Positions 47,170 to 59,380 are shown, counted from the stretch's first letter. The stretch: 64,000 bases of DNA from Acipenser ruthenus (GCF_902713425.1 NC_081209.1:8194897-8258896), one strand, 5' to 3'. Notes: generated by a model not told the origin, from the letters alone. Translations and numbers: made by a program.

Positions 47170-47435
47170 TCCCATACTGGGCCACCATGCAGGGACCCAC
47201 TCAACATTTCGCTTTTGTGGAAAAGGTTTCTCATATTTCATAATCGCTTAAACTATCCGGTGTTGCAAGTGCTGAAACCACACCTGACGCTGCAGGTTTC
47301 TTGCTATTGTTTAAACCGCATGCGCACTGGCATATAATCGCGCACCGTAGGACTGGGTTGACAGCTTCTACACCCGCACTGTGAACAGATCCTCCGTGTT
47401 TCATCCAGTTTGATACTGTGGAGCAACTCAGACAG

Positions 47436-47517
47436 GACGAGGTGACCGAGTGGTTGAGCAGATGGACTGCTAATCCGTTGTGCTCTGCACGCGTGGGTTC
47501 GAATCCTGTCCTCATCG
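47436..47517 (+). tRNA. tRNA-Ser(GCT), full length but weakened, unit 6
   Basis: Same body as unit 5. Confidence 0.6.
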
Positions 47518-48399
47518 CAAGTTTGATTGACTTTTTTCGTTGTCTCTTATCTTTTCACTAAAGTGTTTGTATGTGAGCAGATGATTATATTTGGCTGCGT
47601 TTCGGATATCCTCCTCCAGTAACAACATGAGACACAAACGCAGCCTAAACGTTTGTGTTGCATGTGCTACAGTAACAACAGGCACAGTGCCTGCAATCCT
47701 ATTTGAATAATCCCGTTTTTTTTCGGCAAATATGATGCAGATGCGAGTAAATAATTGGGTACGATACAGATGAAGCACATTCCTATTGGAGATATAGTTG
47801 CGCATCGAAAGAGGCGATGACGATACACGGCTGAAAAAGCATTTGTTTCCCGGTTCTTTCAAACACGCAGCCCTACGCGTGTGAGGCACCTATACATGAT
47901 TTCCCCTCAAGTATGCAGCACTTACGATACATGCAAGCAAACATTGTTTTCAGTGTTTCGAAATGAGTTCATGTTGAAACGTCTTACCGTTTTTAGCTTA
48001 AATCGTTGGTGACATGATTACATTCTGACGTAAACCTGCGCACGGCTTTAAACACGTACACGCTGTTTTTTCTGTTTATGGCTGGTGGCGTATAAATAAA
48101 AAGAATGGTAAAAGGCTAATGTGTCAGACTTTAGGTGAATATAAGTTTTTTAATACTAACTGAGCCACGACAAAAGGGCCCCCCTCGCTGCCCTGGGCCC
48201 TATGCAATTGCTTGGGCTGCGTGTGCCTAAACCCGCTACTGTCTATTCGTAATTGTTCAAATACAAGTAATACTATCTCCAGTTTAGATTGTGCCGGACC
48301 ATGAGACTCTCATTTTCTAAATCTTCTGTATTCGATTCGACTGGGTATGGATTTTAACGTATTACATGTTAATGTATTAAATTATCTGTTTTGCACTGA

Positions 48400-48472
48400 G
48401 CCCGGATAGCTCAGTCGGTAGAGCATCAGACTTTTAATCTGAGGGTCCAGGGTTCAAGTCCCTGTTCGGGCG
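48400..48472 (+). tRNA. tRNA-Lys(TTT), unit 6
   Basis: Perfect cloverleaf. Confidence 0.97.
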
Positions 48473-48671
48473 GAGGATTTTTTAAATAACGTTTTAATAA
48501 AACGATAGTTATTGGGCTAAACACAATGTTGTATTGTTTATATTGCCTATAACCACTGTTGCTTGTTCAAATTAATTTACCAAACACTGTGTGGCGTTGC
48601 TACTCCTAAAACATGTAGTCGAACATCTTCTTTTCAAGCAACACCATGCCACAAAAAAAATAGTAAAACTC

Positions 48672-48743
48672 AGGTCCCACCGAGATTTGAACTCGGATCG
48701 CTGGATTCAGAGTCCAGAGTGCTAACCATTACACCATGGAACC
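48672..48743 (-). tRNA. tRNA-Gln(CTG), unit 6
   Basis: Perfect cloverleaf. Confidence 0.96.
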
Positions 48744-48753
48744 GCAGGGGTAG

Positions 48754-48792
48754 ACCTGGGAGGTGGACCTGGGAGGTGGACCTGGGAGGTGG
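48754..48792. repeat. 13-bp repeat, three copies (unit 6)
   Basis: Three identical tandem copies. Confidence 0.92.
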
Positions 48793-49536
48793 ATGGGTTG
48801 TCAGCTGTCAAATGCCCCCGCTGACGACCCCTGGAGCGCAAGGCGTTATCCTCATCTGCAGACAACCGTTTAACAGCATGCCATAACAATGACTTTCAAA
48901 CAAGGCATCAACAACACTATTAAACATATTGCATTTTACGCGTATTTTATACAACAATCGCAAAAACCACACTGTGACAGAAATAAACTTTTCCTGCTTT
49001 CGAAGCGACAGTCTGCAATTATATTTGAATAATCCCGTTTTTTTTCGGCAAATATGGTGCAGACGCAAGTAAATACTTGGTTAGGATACAGACCCAGCAC
49101 ATTCCCCTTGGAGATGTAGTCGCGCATCGCAAGCCAATATACGCAATGTTGTATTGTGTATATTGCCTATAACCATTGTTGCTTGTTCAAATTAATTTAC
49201 CAAACACTGTGTGGCGTTGCTGCTCCTAAAACATGTAGTGGAACATTTTCTTTTCAAACAGCACCATGCCCACTCCAAAACAAAAGTTGTATACCAAGTT
49301 CATGGACATCTAATATTAATTACAGGAATGCCTTTTCTGTCAAGGTTGAACCAACGAAAACGGAACTGCTCCCTGGCCCTGAGCAACGACAGACCCTGAA
49401 TCATACTAAAGTGGCACATGACGAAATGAATCGGAGCGGTCCATTTTTAATAGTTCAAGCACTACTCTTCAAATTCTGCCAAACCAGCAGCGCTCAGTTT
49501 GTTGTTGGGTACGTTGTTTGCTTCCTGACCCACGCA

Positions 49537-49627
49537 GGCTCTGTGGCGCAATGGATAGCGCGTTGGACTTCTAGTCAAACACTGAGGTGTGATTCAAAGG
49601 TTGTGGGTTCGAGTCCCACCAGAGTCG
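49537..49627 (+). tRNA. tRNA-Arg(TCT) with intron, unit 7
   Basis: Intact. Confidence 0.96.
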
Positions 49628-49731
49628 TTGTTTTAGGCTAGCTGTAGGACTTCAAATATTAGGTGTGTAAAACCAGAGCCTGCGCATCCATTTCGTTCTT
49701 TTTCTAAGTCAACTCTAAAGACAAACAGTAC

Positions 49732-49800
49732 GGTTCACCGGCACTTGATCTCGGATCACTGGATTCAAAAACCAGAGTGCTAACCATTCACCATGCAACC
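49732..49800 (-). pseudogene. Gln-like tRNA pseudogene, anticodon TTG, unit 7
   Basis: Class B version. Confidence 0.8.
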
Positions 49801-50066
49801 TCCCATATTGGGCCACCATGCAGGGACCCACTCAACATTTCGCTTTTGTGGAAAAGGTTTCTCATATTTCATAATCGCTTAAACTATCCGGTGTTGCAAG
49901 TGCTGAAACCACACCTGACGCTGCAGGTTTCTTGCTATTGTTTAAACCGCATGCGCACTGGCATATAATCGCGCACCGTAGGACTGGGTTGACAGCTTCT
50001 ACACCCGCACTGTGAACAGATCCTCCGTGTTTCATCCAGTTTGATACTGTGGAGCAGCTCAGACAG

Positions 50067-50148
50067 GACGAGGTGACCGAGTGGTTGAGCAGATGGACTG
50101 CTAATCCGTTGTGCTCTGCACGCGTGGGTTCGAATCCTGTCCTCATCG
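50067..50148 (+). tRNA. tRNA-Ser(GCT), full length but weakened, unit 7
   Basis: Same body as unit 5, with a base change in its 5' flank. Confidence 0.6.
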
Positions 50149-50981
50149 CAAGTTTGATTGACTTTTTTCGTTGTCTCTTATCTTTTCACTAAAGTGTTTG
50201 TATGTGAGCAGATGATTATATTTGGCTGCGTTTCGGATATCCTCCTCCAGTAACAACATGAGACACAAACGCAGCCTAAACGTTTGTGTTGCATGTGCTA
50301 CAGTAACAACAGGCACAGTGCCTGCAATCCTATTTGAATAATCCCGTTTTTTTCGGCAAATATGATGCAGATGCAAGTAAATAATTGGGAACAATCGCAA
50401 AAACCACACTTTGACAGAAATAAACTTTTCCTGCTTTCGAAGCGACAGTCTGCAATTATATTTGAATAATCCCGTTTTTTTTCGGCAAATATGGTGCAGA
50501 CGCAAGTAAATACTTGGTTAGGATACAGACCCAGCACATTCCCCTTGGAGATGTAGTCGCGCATCGCAAGCCAATATACGCAATGTTGTATTGTGTATAT
50601 TGCCTATAACCATTGTTGCTTGTTCAAATTAATTTACCAAACACTGTGTGGCGTTGCTACTCCTAAAACATGTAGTCGAACATCTTCTTTTCAAGCAACA
50701 CCATGCCCACTCCAAAACAAAAGTTATATACCAAGTTCATGGACATCTAATATCAATTACAGGAATGCCTTTGCTGTCAAGATTGAACCAATGAAAACGG
50801 AACTGCCCCCAGGCCCTGAGGAACGATGGACCCTGAATCATACTAAAGTGGCACATGACGAAATTAATCGCAGCGGTCCATTTTTAATAGTTCAAGCACT
50901 AGAGATCCTCTCTTCAAATTCTGCCAAACCAGCAGCGCTCAGTTTGTTGTTGGGTATGTTGCTCGCTTCCTGACCCACGCA

Positions 50982-51072
50982 GGCTCTGTGGCGCAATGGA
51001 TAGCGCGTTGGACTTCTAGTCAAACACTGAGGTGTGATTCAAAGGTTGTGGGTTCGAGTCCCACCAGAGTCG
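50982..51072 (+). tRNA. tRNA-Arg(TCT) with intron, unit 8
   Basis: Intact; rarer upstream flank type, as in units 1 and 4. Confidence 0.96.
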
Positions 51073-51177
51073 TTGTTTTAGGCTAGCTGTAGGACCCTCA
51101 AACATTAGATGTGTAAAACCAGAGCCTGCGCATCCATTTCTTTCTTTTTCTAAGTCAACTCTAAAGATAAACAGTAC

Positions 51178-51247
51178 GGTTCACCGGCACTTGATCTCGG
51201 ATCACTGGATTCGAAATCCAGAGTGGTAACCATTACACCATGCAACC
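51178..51247 (-). pseudogene. Gln-like tRNA pseudogene, anticodon TCG, unit 8
   Basis: Class A version. Confidence 0.8.
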
Positions 51248-51513
51248 TCCCATACTGGGCCACCATGCAGGGACCCTCTCAACATTTCGCTTTTGTGGAA
51301 AAGGTTTCTAATATTTCATAATCGCTTGAGCTATCCGGTGCAGCAAGTGCTGAAACCACACCTGACGCTGCAGGTTTCTTGCTATTGTTTAAACCGCATG
51401 CACACTGGCATATAATCGCGCACCTTAGGACAGGGTTGACAGCTTCTACACCCGCACTGTGAACAGATCCTCCGTGTTTCATCCAGTTTGATACTGTGGA
51501 GAAGCGCAGACCG

Positions 51514-51567
51514 GACGAGGTGACCGAGTGGTTAAGCAGATGGACTGCTAATCCATTGTGCTCGTCG
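51514..51567 (+). pseudogene. truncated tRNA-Ser(GCT), unit 8, mosaic
   Basis: Truncated like the other class A copies, but its A-box region reads TGACC as in the full-length class B genes, while TTAAG is the class A form. Confidence 0.9.
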
Positions 51568-51810
51568 CAAATTTGATTGACTTCTTTCCTTGTCTCTTAT
51601 CTTTTCACAAAAGTGTTTGTGTGTGAGTACAGGATTATATTTGGCTGCGTTTCGGATATTCCCCTCCAGTAACAACATGAGACAAAAACGCATTAGTCTT
51701 TATGAAACCATTTCCTACCTTAGACATCGGAACTGCATTTTATTTCAGCTGACCGATTGTAATATGAAATCTGGTAGTTCACTTGATTTAAAAAAAAAAT
51801 AGTAAAACAC

Positions 51811-51882
51811 AGGTCCCACCGAGATTTGAACTCGGATCGCTGGATTCAGAGTCCAGAGTGCTAACCATTACACCATGGAACC
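51811..51882 (-). tRNA. tRNA-Gln(CTG), unit 8
   Basis: Perfect cloverleaf. Confidence 0.96.
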
Positions 51883-51892
51883 GCAGGGGTAG

Positions 51893-51905
51893 ACCTGGGA
51901 GGTGG
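51893..51905. repeat. 13-bp repeat, one copy (unit 8)
   Basis: Single ACCTGGGAGGTGG. Confidence 0.8.
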
Positions 51906-52649
51906 ATGGGTTGTCAGCTGTCAAATGCCCCCGCTGACGACCCCTGGAGCGCAAGGCGTTATCCCCATCTGCAGACAACCGTTTAACAGCATGCCATAAC
52001 AATGACTTTCAAACAAGGCATCAACAACACTATTAAACATATTGCATTTTACGCGTATTTTATACAACAATCGCAAAAACCACACTGTGACAGAAATAAA
52101 CTTTTCCTGCTTTCGAAGCGACAGTCTGCAATTATATTTGAATAATCCCGTTTTTTTTCGGCAAATATGGTGCAGACGCAAGTAAATACTTGGTTAGGAT
52201 ACAGACCCAGCACATTCCCCTTGGAGATGTAGTCGCGCATCGCAAGCCAATATACGCAATGTTGTATTGTGTATATTGCCTATAACCATTGTTGCTTGTT
52301 CAAATTAATTTACCAAACACTGTGTGGCGTTGCTGCTCCTAAAACATGTAGTGGAACATTTTCTTTTCAAACAGCACCATGCCCACTCCAAAACAAAAGT
52401 TGTATACCAAGTTCATGGACATCTAATATTAATTACAGGAATGCCTTTTCTGTCAAGGTTGAACCAACGAAAACGGAACTGCTCCCTGGCCCTGAGCAAC
52501 GACAGACCCTGAATCATACTAAAGTGGCACATGACGAAATGAATCGGAGCGGTCCATTTTTAATAGTTCAAGCACTACTCTTCAAATTCTGCCAAACCAG
52601 CAGCGCTCAGTTTGTTGTTGGGTACGTTGTTTGCTTCCTGACCCACGCA

Positions 52650-52740
52650 GGCTCTGTGGCGCAATGGATAGCGCGTTGGACTTCTAGTCAAACACTGAGG
52701 TGTGATTCAAAGGTTGTGGGTTCGAGTCCCACCAGAGTCG
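52650..52740 (+). tRNA. tRNA-Arg(TCT) with intron, unit 9
   Basis: Intact. Confidence 0.96.
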
Positions 52741-52844
52741 TTGTTTTAGGCTAGCTGTAGGACTTCAAATATTAGGTGTGTAAAACCAGAGCCTGCGCAT
52801 CCATTTCGTTCTTTTTCTAAGTCAACTCTAAAGACAAACAGTAC

Positions 52845-52913
52845 GGTTCACCGGCACTTGATCTCGGATCACTGGATTCAAAAACCAGAGTGCTAACCAT
52901 TCACCATGCAACC
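52845..52913 (-). pseudogene. Gln-like tRNA pseudogene, anticodon TTG, unit 9
   Basis: Class B version. Confidence 0.8.
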
Positions 52914-53179
52914 TCCCATACTGGGCCACCATGCAGGGACCCACTCAACATTTCGCTTTTGTGGAAAAGGTTTCTCATATTTCATAATCGCTTAAACTAT
53001 CCGGTGTTGCAAGTGCTGAAACCACACCTGACGCTGCAGGTTTCTTGCTATTGTTTAAACCGCATGCGCACTGGCATATAATCGCGCACCGTAGGACTGG
53101 GTTGACAGCTTCTACACCCGCACTGTGAACAGATCCTCCGTGTTTCATCCAGTTTGATACTGTGGAGCAACTCAGACAG

Positions 53180-53261
53180 GACGAGGTGACCGAGTGGTTG
53201 AGCAGATGGACTGCTAATCCGTTGTGCTCTGCACGCGTGGGTTCGAATCCTGTCCTCATCG
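53180..53261 (+). tRNA. tRNA-Ser(GCT), full length but weakened, unit 9
   Basis: Same body as unit 5. Confidence 0.6.
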
Positions 53262-54144
53262 CAAGTTTGATTGACTTTTTTCGTTGTCTCTTATCTTTTC
53301 ACTAAAGTGTTTGTATGTGAGCAGATGATTATATTTGGCTGCGTTTCGGATATCCTCCTCCAGTAACAACATGAGACACAAACGCAGCCTAAACGTTTGT
53401 GTTGCATGTGCTACAGTAACAACAGGCACAGTGCCTGCAATCCTATTTGAATAATCCCGTTTTTTTTCGGCAAATATGATGCAGATGCGAGTAAATAATT
53501 GGGTACGATACAGATGAAGCACATTCCTATTGGAGATATAGTTGCGCATCGAAAGAGGCGATGACGATACACGGCTGAAAAAGCATTTGTTTCCCGGTTC
53601 TTTCAAACACGCAGCCCTACGCGTGTGAGGCACCTATACATGATTTCCCCTCAAGTATGCAGCACTTACGATACATGCAAGCAAACATTGTTTTCAGTGT
53701 TTCGAAATGAGTTCATGTTGAAACGTCTTACCGTTTTTAGCTTAAATCGTTGGTGACATGATTACATTCTGACGTAAACCTGCGCACGGCTTTAAACACG
53801 TACACGCTGTTTTTTCTGTTTATGGCTGGTGGCGTATAAATAAAAAGAATGGTAAAAGGCATAATGTGTCAGACTTTAGGTGAATATAAGTTTTTTAATA
53901 CTAACTGAGCCACGACAAAAGGGCCCCCCTCGCTGCCCTGGGCCCTATGCAATTGCTTGGGCTGCGTGTGCCTAAACCCGCTACTGTCTATTCGTAATTG
54001 TTCAAATACAAGTAATACTATCTCCAGTTTAGATTGTGCCGGACCATGAGACTCTCATTTTCTAAATCTTCTGTATTCGATTCGACTGGGTATGGATTTT
54101 AACGTATTACATGTTAATGTATTAAATTATCTGTTTTGCACTGA

Positions 54145-54217
54145 GCCCGGATAGCTCAGTCGGTAGAGCATCAGACTTTTAATCTGAGGGTCCAGGGTTC
54201 AAGTCCCTGTTCGGGCG
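54145..54217 (+). tRNA. tRNA-Lys(TTT), unit 9
   Basis: Perfect cloverleaf. Confidence 0.97.
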
Positions 54218-54416
54218 GAGGATTTTTTAAATAACGTTTTAATAAAACGATAGTTATTGGGCTAAACACAATGTTGTATTGTTTATATTGCCTATAACCA
54301 CTGTTGCTTGTTCAAATTAATTTACCAAACACTGTGTGGCGTTGCTACTCCTAAAACATGTAGTCGAACATCTTCTTTTCAAGCAACACCATGCCACAAA
54401 AAAAATAGTAAAACTC

Positions 54417-54488
54417 AGGTCCCACCGAGATTTGAACTCGGATCGCTGGATTCAGAGTCCAGAGTGCTAACCATTACACCATGGAACC
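54417..54488 (-). tRNA. tRNA-Gln(CTG), unit 9
   Basis: Perfect cloverleaf. Confidence 0.96.
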
Positions 54489-54498
54489 GCAGGGGTAG

Positions 54499-54524
54499 AC
54501 CTGGGAGGTGGACCTGGGAGGTGG
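54499..54524. repeat. 13-bp repeat, two copies (unit 9)
   Basis: Two tandem copies. Confidence 0.9.
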
Positions 54525-55268
54525 ATGGGTTGTCAGCTGTCAAATGCCCCCGCTGACGACCCCTGGAGCGCAAGGCGTTATCCCCATCTGCAGACAACCG
54601 TTTAACAGCATGCCATAACAATGACTTTCAAACAAGGCATCAACAACACTATTAAACATATTGCATTTTACGCGTATTTTATACAACAATCGCAAAAACC
54701 ACACTGTGACAGAAATAAACTTTTCCTGCTTTCGAAGCGACAGTCTGCAATTATATTTGAATAATCCCGTTTTTTTTCGGCAAATATGGTGCAGACGCAA
54801 GTAAATACTTGGTTAGGATACAGACCCAGCACATTCCCCTTGGAGATGTAGTCGCGCATCGCAAGCCAATATACGCAATGTTGTATTGTGTATATTGCCT
54901 ATAACCATTGTTGCTTGTTCAAATTAATTTACCAAACACTGTGTGGCGTTGCTGCTCCTAAAACATGTAGTGGAACATTTTCTTTTCAAACAGCACCATG
55001 CCCACTCCAAAACAAAAGTTGTATACCAAGTTCATGGACATCTAATATTAATTACAGGAATGCCTTTTCTGTCAAGGTTGAACCAACGAAAACGGAACTG
55101 CTCCCTGGCCCTGAGCAACGACAGACCCTGAATCATACTAAAGTGGCACATGACGAAATGAATCGGAGCGGTCCATTTTTAATAGTTCAAGCACTACTCT
55201 TCAAATTCTGCCAAACCAGCAGCGCTCAGTTTGTTGTTGGGTACGTTGTTTGCTTCCTGACCCACGCA

Positions 55269-55359
55269 GGCTCTGTGGCGCAATGGATAGCGCGTTGGAC
55301 TTCTAGTCAAACACTGAGGTGTGATTCAAAGGTTGTGGGTTCGAGTCCCACCAGAGTCG
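55269..55359 (+). tRNA. tRNA-Arg(TCT) with intron, unit 10
   Basis: Intact. Confidence 0.96.
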
Positions 55360-55463
55360 TTGTTTTAGGCTAGCTGTAGGACTTCAAATATTAGGTGTGT
55401 AAAACCAGAGCCTGCGCATCCATTTCGTTCTTTTTCTAAGTCAACTCTAAAGACAAACAGTAC

Positions 55464-55532
55464 GGTTCACCGGCACTTGATCTCGGATCACTGGATTCAA
55501 AAACCAGAGTGCTAACCATTCACCATGCAACC
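55464..55532 (-). pseudogene. Gln-like tRNA pseudogene, anticodon TTG, unit 10
   Basis: Class B version. Confidence 0.8.
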
Positions 55533-55798
55533 TCCCATACTGGGCCACCATGCAGGGACCCACTCAACATTTCGCTTTTGTGGAAAAGGTTTCTCATATT
55601 TCATAATCGCTTAAACTATCCGGTGTTGCAAGTGCTGAAACCACACCTGACGCTGCAGGTTTCTTGCTATTGTTTAAACCGCATGCGCACTGGCATATAA
55701 TCGCGCACCGTAGGACTGGGTTGACAGCTTCTACACCCGCACTGTGAACAGATCCTCCGTGTTTCATCCAGTTTGATACTGTGGAGCAACTCAGACAG

Positions 55799-55880
55799 GA
55801 CGAGGTGACCGAGTGGTTGAGCAGATGGACTGCTAATCCGTTGTGCTCTGCACGCGTGGGTTCGAATCCTGTCCTCATCG
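55799..55880 (+). tRNA. tRNA-Ser(GCT), full length but weakened, unit 10
   Basis: Same body as unit 5. Confidence 0.6.
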
Positions 55881-56762
55881 CAAGTTTGATTGACTTTTTT
55901 CGTTGTCTCTTATCTTTTCACTAAAGTGTTTGTATGTGAGCAGATGATTATATTTGGCTGCGTTTCGGATATCCTCCTCCAGTAACAACATGAGACACAA
56001 ACGCAGCCTAAACGTTTGTGTTGCATGTGCTACAGTAACAACAGGCACAGTGCCTGCAATCCTATTTGAATAATCCCGTTTTTTTTCGGCAAATATGATG
56101 CAGATGCGAGTAAATAATTGGGTACGATACAGATGAAGCACATTCCTATTGGAGATATAGTTGCGCATCGAAAGAGGCGATGACGATACACGGCTGAAAA
56201 AGCATTTGTTTCCCGGTTCTTTCAAACACGCAGCCCTACGCGTGTGAGGCACCTATACATGATTTCCCCTCAAGTATGCAGCACTTACGATACATGCAAG
56301 CAAACATTGTTTTCAGTGTTTCGAAATGAGTTCATGTTGAAACGTCTTACCGTTTTTAGCTTAAATCGTTGGTGACATGATTACATTCTGACGTAAACCT
56401 GCGCACGGCTTTAAACACGTACACGCTGTTTTTTCTGTTTATGGCTGGTGGCGTATAAATAAAAAGAATGGTAAAAGGCTAATGTGTCAGACTTTAGGTG
56501 AATATAAGTTTTTTAATACTAACTGAGCCACGACAAAAGGGCCCCCCTCGCTGCCCTGGGCCCTATGCAATTGCTTGGGCTGCGTGTGCCTAAACCCGCT
56601 ACTGTCTATTCGTAATTGTTCAAATACAAGTAATACTATCTCCAGTTTAGATTGTGCCGGACCATGAGACTCTCATTTTCTAAATCTTCTGTATTCGATT
56701 CGACTGGGTATGGATTTTAACGTATTACATGTTAATGTATTAAATTATCTGTTTTGCACTGA

Positions 56763-56835
56763 GCCCGGATAGCTCAGTCGGTAGAGCATCAGACTTTTAA
56801 TCTGAGGGTCCAGGGTTCAAGTCCCTGTTCGGGCG
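56763..56835 (+). tRNA. tRNA-Lys(TTT), unit 10
   Basis: Perfect cloverleaf. Confidence 0.97.
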
Positions 56836-57034
56836 GAGGATTTTTTAAATAACGTTTTAATAAAACGATAGTTATTGGGCTAAACACAATGTTGTATTGT
56901 TTATATTGCCTATAACCACTGTTGCTTGTTCAAATTAATTTACCAAACACTGTGTGGCGTTGCTACTCCTAAAACATGTAGTCGAACATCTTCTTTTCAA
57001 GCAACACCATGCCACAAAAAAAATAGTAAAACTC

Positions 57035-57106
57035 AGGTCCCACCGAGATTTGAACTCGGATCGCTGGATTCAGAGTCCAGAGTGCTAACCATTACACCAT
57101 GGAACC
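57035..57106 (-). tRNA. tRNA-Gln(CTG), unit 10
   Basis: Perfect cloverleaf. Confidence 0.96.
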
Positions 57107-57116
57107 GCAGGGGTAG

Positions 57117-57142
57117 ACCTGGGAGGTGGACCTGGGAGGTGG
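57117..57142. repeat. 13-bp repeat, two copies (unit 10)
   Basis: Two tandem copies. Confidence 0.9.
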
Positions 57143-57886
57143 ATGGGTTGTCAGCTGTCAAATGCCCCCGCTGACGACCCCTGGAGCGCAAGGCGTTATC
57201 CTCATCTGCAGACAACCGTTTAACAGCATGCCATAACAATGACTTTCAAACAAGGCATCAACAACACTATTAAACATATTGCATTTTACGCGTATTTTAT
57301 ACAACAATCGCAAAAACCACACTGTGACAGAAATAAACTTTTCCTGCTTTCGAAGCGACAGTCTGCAATTATATTTGAATAATCCCGTTTTTTTTCGGCA
57401 AATATGGTGCAGACGCAATTAAATACTTGGTTAGGATACAGACCCAGCACATTCCCCTTGGAGATGTAGTCGCGCATCGCAAGCCAATATACGCAATGTT
57501 GTATTGTGTATATTGCCTATAACCATTGTTGCTTGTTCAAATTAATTTACCAAACACTGTGTGGCGTTGCTGCTCCTAAAACATGTAGTGGAACATTTTC
57601 TTTTCAAACAGCACCATGCCCACTCCAAAACAAAAGTTGTATACCAAGTTCATGGACATCTAATATTAATTACAGGAATGCCTTTTCTGTCAAGGTTGAA
57701 CCAACGAAAACGGAACTGCTCCCTGGCCCTGAGCAACGACGGACCCTGAATCATACTAAAGTGGCACATGACGAAATGAATCGGAGCGGTCCATTTTTAA
57801 TAGTTCAAGCACTACTCTTCAAATTCTGCCAAACCAGCAGCGCTCAGTTTGTTGTTGGGTACGTTGTTTGCTTCCTGACCCACGCA

Positions 57887-57977
57887 GGCTCTGTGGCGCA
57901 ATGGATAGCGCGTTGGACTTCTAGTCAAACACTGAGGTGTGATTCAAAGGTTGTGGGTTCGAGTCCCACCAGAGTCG
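57887..57977 (+). tRNA. tRNA-Arg(TCT) with intron, unit 11
   Basis: Intact; CAACGACGG upstream variant. Confidence 0.96.
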
Positions 57978-58081
57978 TTGTTTTAGGCTAGCTGTAGGAC
58001 TTCAAATATTAGGTGTGTAAAACCAGAGCCTGCGCATCCATTTCGTTCTTTTTCTAAGTCAACTCTAAAGACAAACAGTAC

Positions 58082-58150
58082 GGTTCACCGGCACTTGATC
58101 TCGGATCACTGGATTCAAAAACCAGAGTGCTAACCATTCACCATGCAACC
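58082..58150 (-). pseudogene. Gln-like tRNA pseudogene, anticodon TTG, unit 11
   Basis: Class B version. Confidence 0.8.
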
Positions 58151-58416
58151 TCCCATACTGGGCCACCATGCAGGGACCCACTCAACATTTCGCTTTTGTG
58201 GAAAAGGTTTCTCATATTTCATAATCGCTTAAACTATCCGGTGTTGCAAGTGCTGAAACCACACCTGACGCTGCAGGTTTCTTGCTATTGTTTAAACCGC
58301 ATGCGCACTGGCATATAATCGCGCACCGTAGGACTGGGTTGACAGCTTCTACACCCGCACTGTGAACAGATCCTCCGTGTTTCATCCAGTTTGATACTGT
58401 GGAGCAACTCAGACAG

Positions 58417-58498
58417 GACGAGGTGACCGAGTGGTTGAGCAGATGGACTGCTAATCCGTTGTGCTCTGCACGCGTGGGTTCGAATCCTGTCCTCATCG
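58417..58498 (+). tRNA. tRNA-Ser(GCT), full length but weakened, unit 11
   Basis: Same body as unit 5. Confidence 0.6.
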
Positions 58499-59380
58499 CA
58501 AGTTTGATTGACTTTTTTCGTTGTCTCTTATCTTTTCACTAAAGTGTTTGTATGTGAGCAGATGATTATATTTGGCTGCGTTTCGGATATCCTCCTCCAG
58601 TAACAACATGAGACACAAACGCAGCCTAAACGTTTGTGTTGCATGTGCTACAGTAACAACAGGCACAGTGCCTGCAATCCTATTTGAATAATCCCGTTTT
58701 TTTTCGGCAAATATGATGCAGATGCGAGTAAATAATTGGGTACGATACAGATGAAGCACATTCCTATTGGAGATATAGTTGCGCATCGAAAGAGGCGATG
58801 ACGATACACGGCTGAAAAAGCATTTGTTTCCCGGTTCTTTCAAACACGCAGCCCTACGCGTGTGAGGCACCTATACATGATTTCCCCTCAAGTATGCAGC
58901 ACTTACGATACATGCAAGCAAACATTGTTTTCAGTGTTTCGAAATGAGTTCATGTTGAAACGTCTTACCGTTTTTAGCTTAAATCGTTGGTGACATGATT
59001 ACATTCTGACGTAAACCTGCGCACGGCTTTAAACACGTACACGCTGTTTTTTCTGTTTATGGCTGGTGGCGTATAAATAAAAAGAATGGTAAAAGGCTAA
59101 TGTGTCAGACTTTAGGTGAATATAAGTTTTTTAATACTAACTGAGCCACGACAAAAGGGCCCCCCTCGCTGCCCTGGGCCCTATGCAATTGCTTGGGCTG
59201 CGTGTGCCTAAACCCGCTACTGTCTATTCGTAATTGTTCAAATACAAGTAATACTATCTCCAGTTTAGATTGTGCCGGACCATGAGACTCTCATTTTCTA
59301 AATCTTCTGTATTCGATTCGACTGGGTATGGATTTTAACGTATTACATGTTAATGTATTAAATTATCTGTTTTGCACTGA

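Larger units (their letters stand above)
46906..49536 (+). repeat. unit 6, class B-long (2631 bp)
   Basis: As unit 5, plus one extra 13-bp repeat. It has GACGCAAGTAAA before the Arg flank where unit 5 has GACGCAATTAAA. Confidence 0.93.
49537..50981 (+). repeat. unit 7, class B-short (1445 bp)
   Basis: Same length and junction as unit 3. It differs by a few bases, for example CCCATATTGGG at 49802 and GGAGCAGCTC before Ser. Confidence 0.93.
50982..52649 (+). repeat. unit 8, class A (1668 bp)
   Basis: The counterpart of unit 4, with one 13-bp repeat instead of two and an A run that is shorter beside Gln. Confidence 0.93.
52650..55268 (+). repeat. unit 9, class B-long (2619 bp)
   Basis: As unit 5; a local AGGCATAATG variant near 53860 and GACGCAAGTAAA mark it. 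Confidence 0.93.
55269..57886 (+). repeat. unit 10, class B-long (2618 bp)
   Basis: Shares the GACGCAATTAAA variant with units 5 and 11. Confidence 0.93.
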
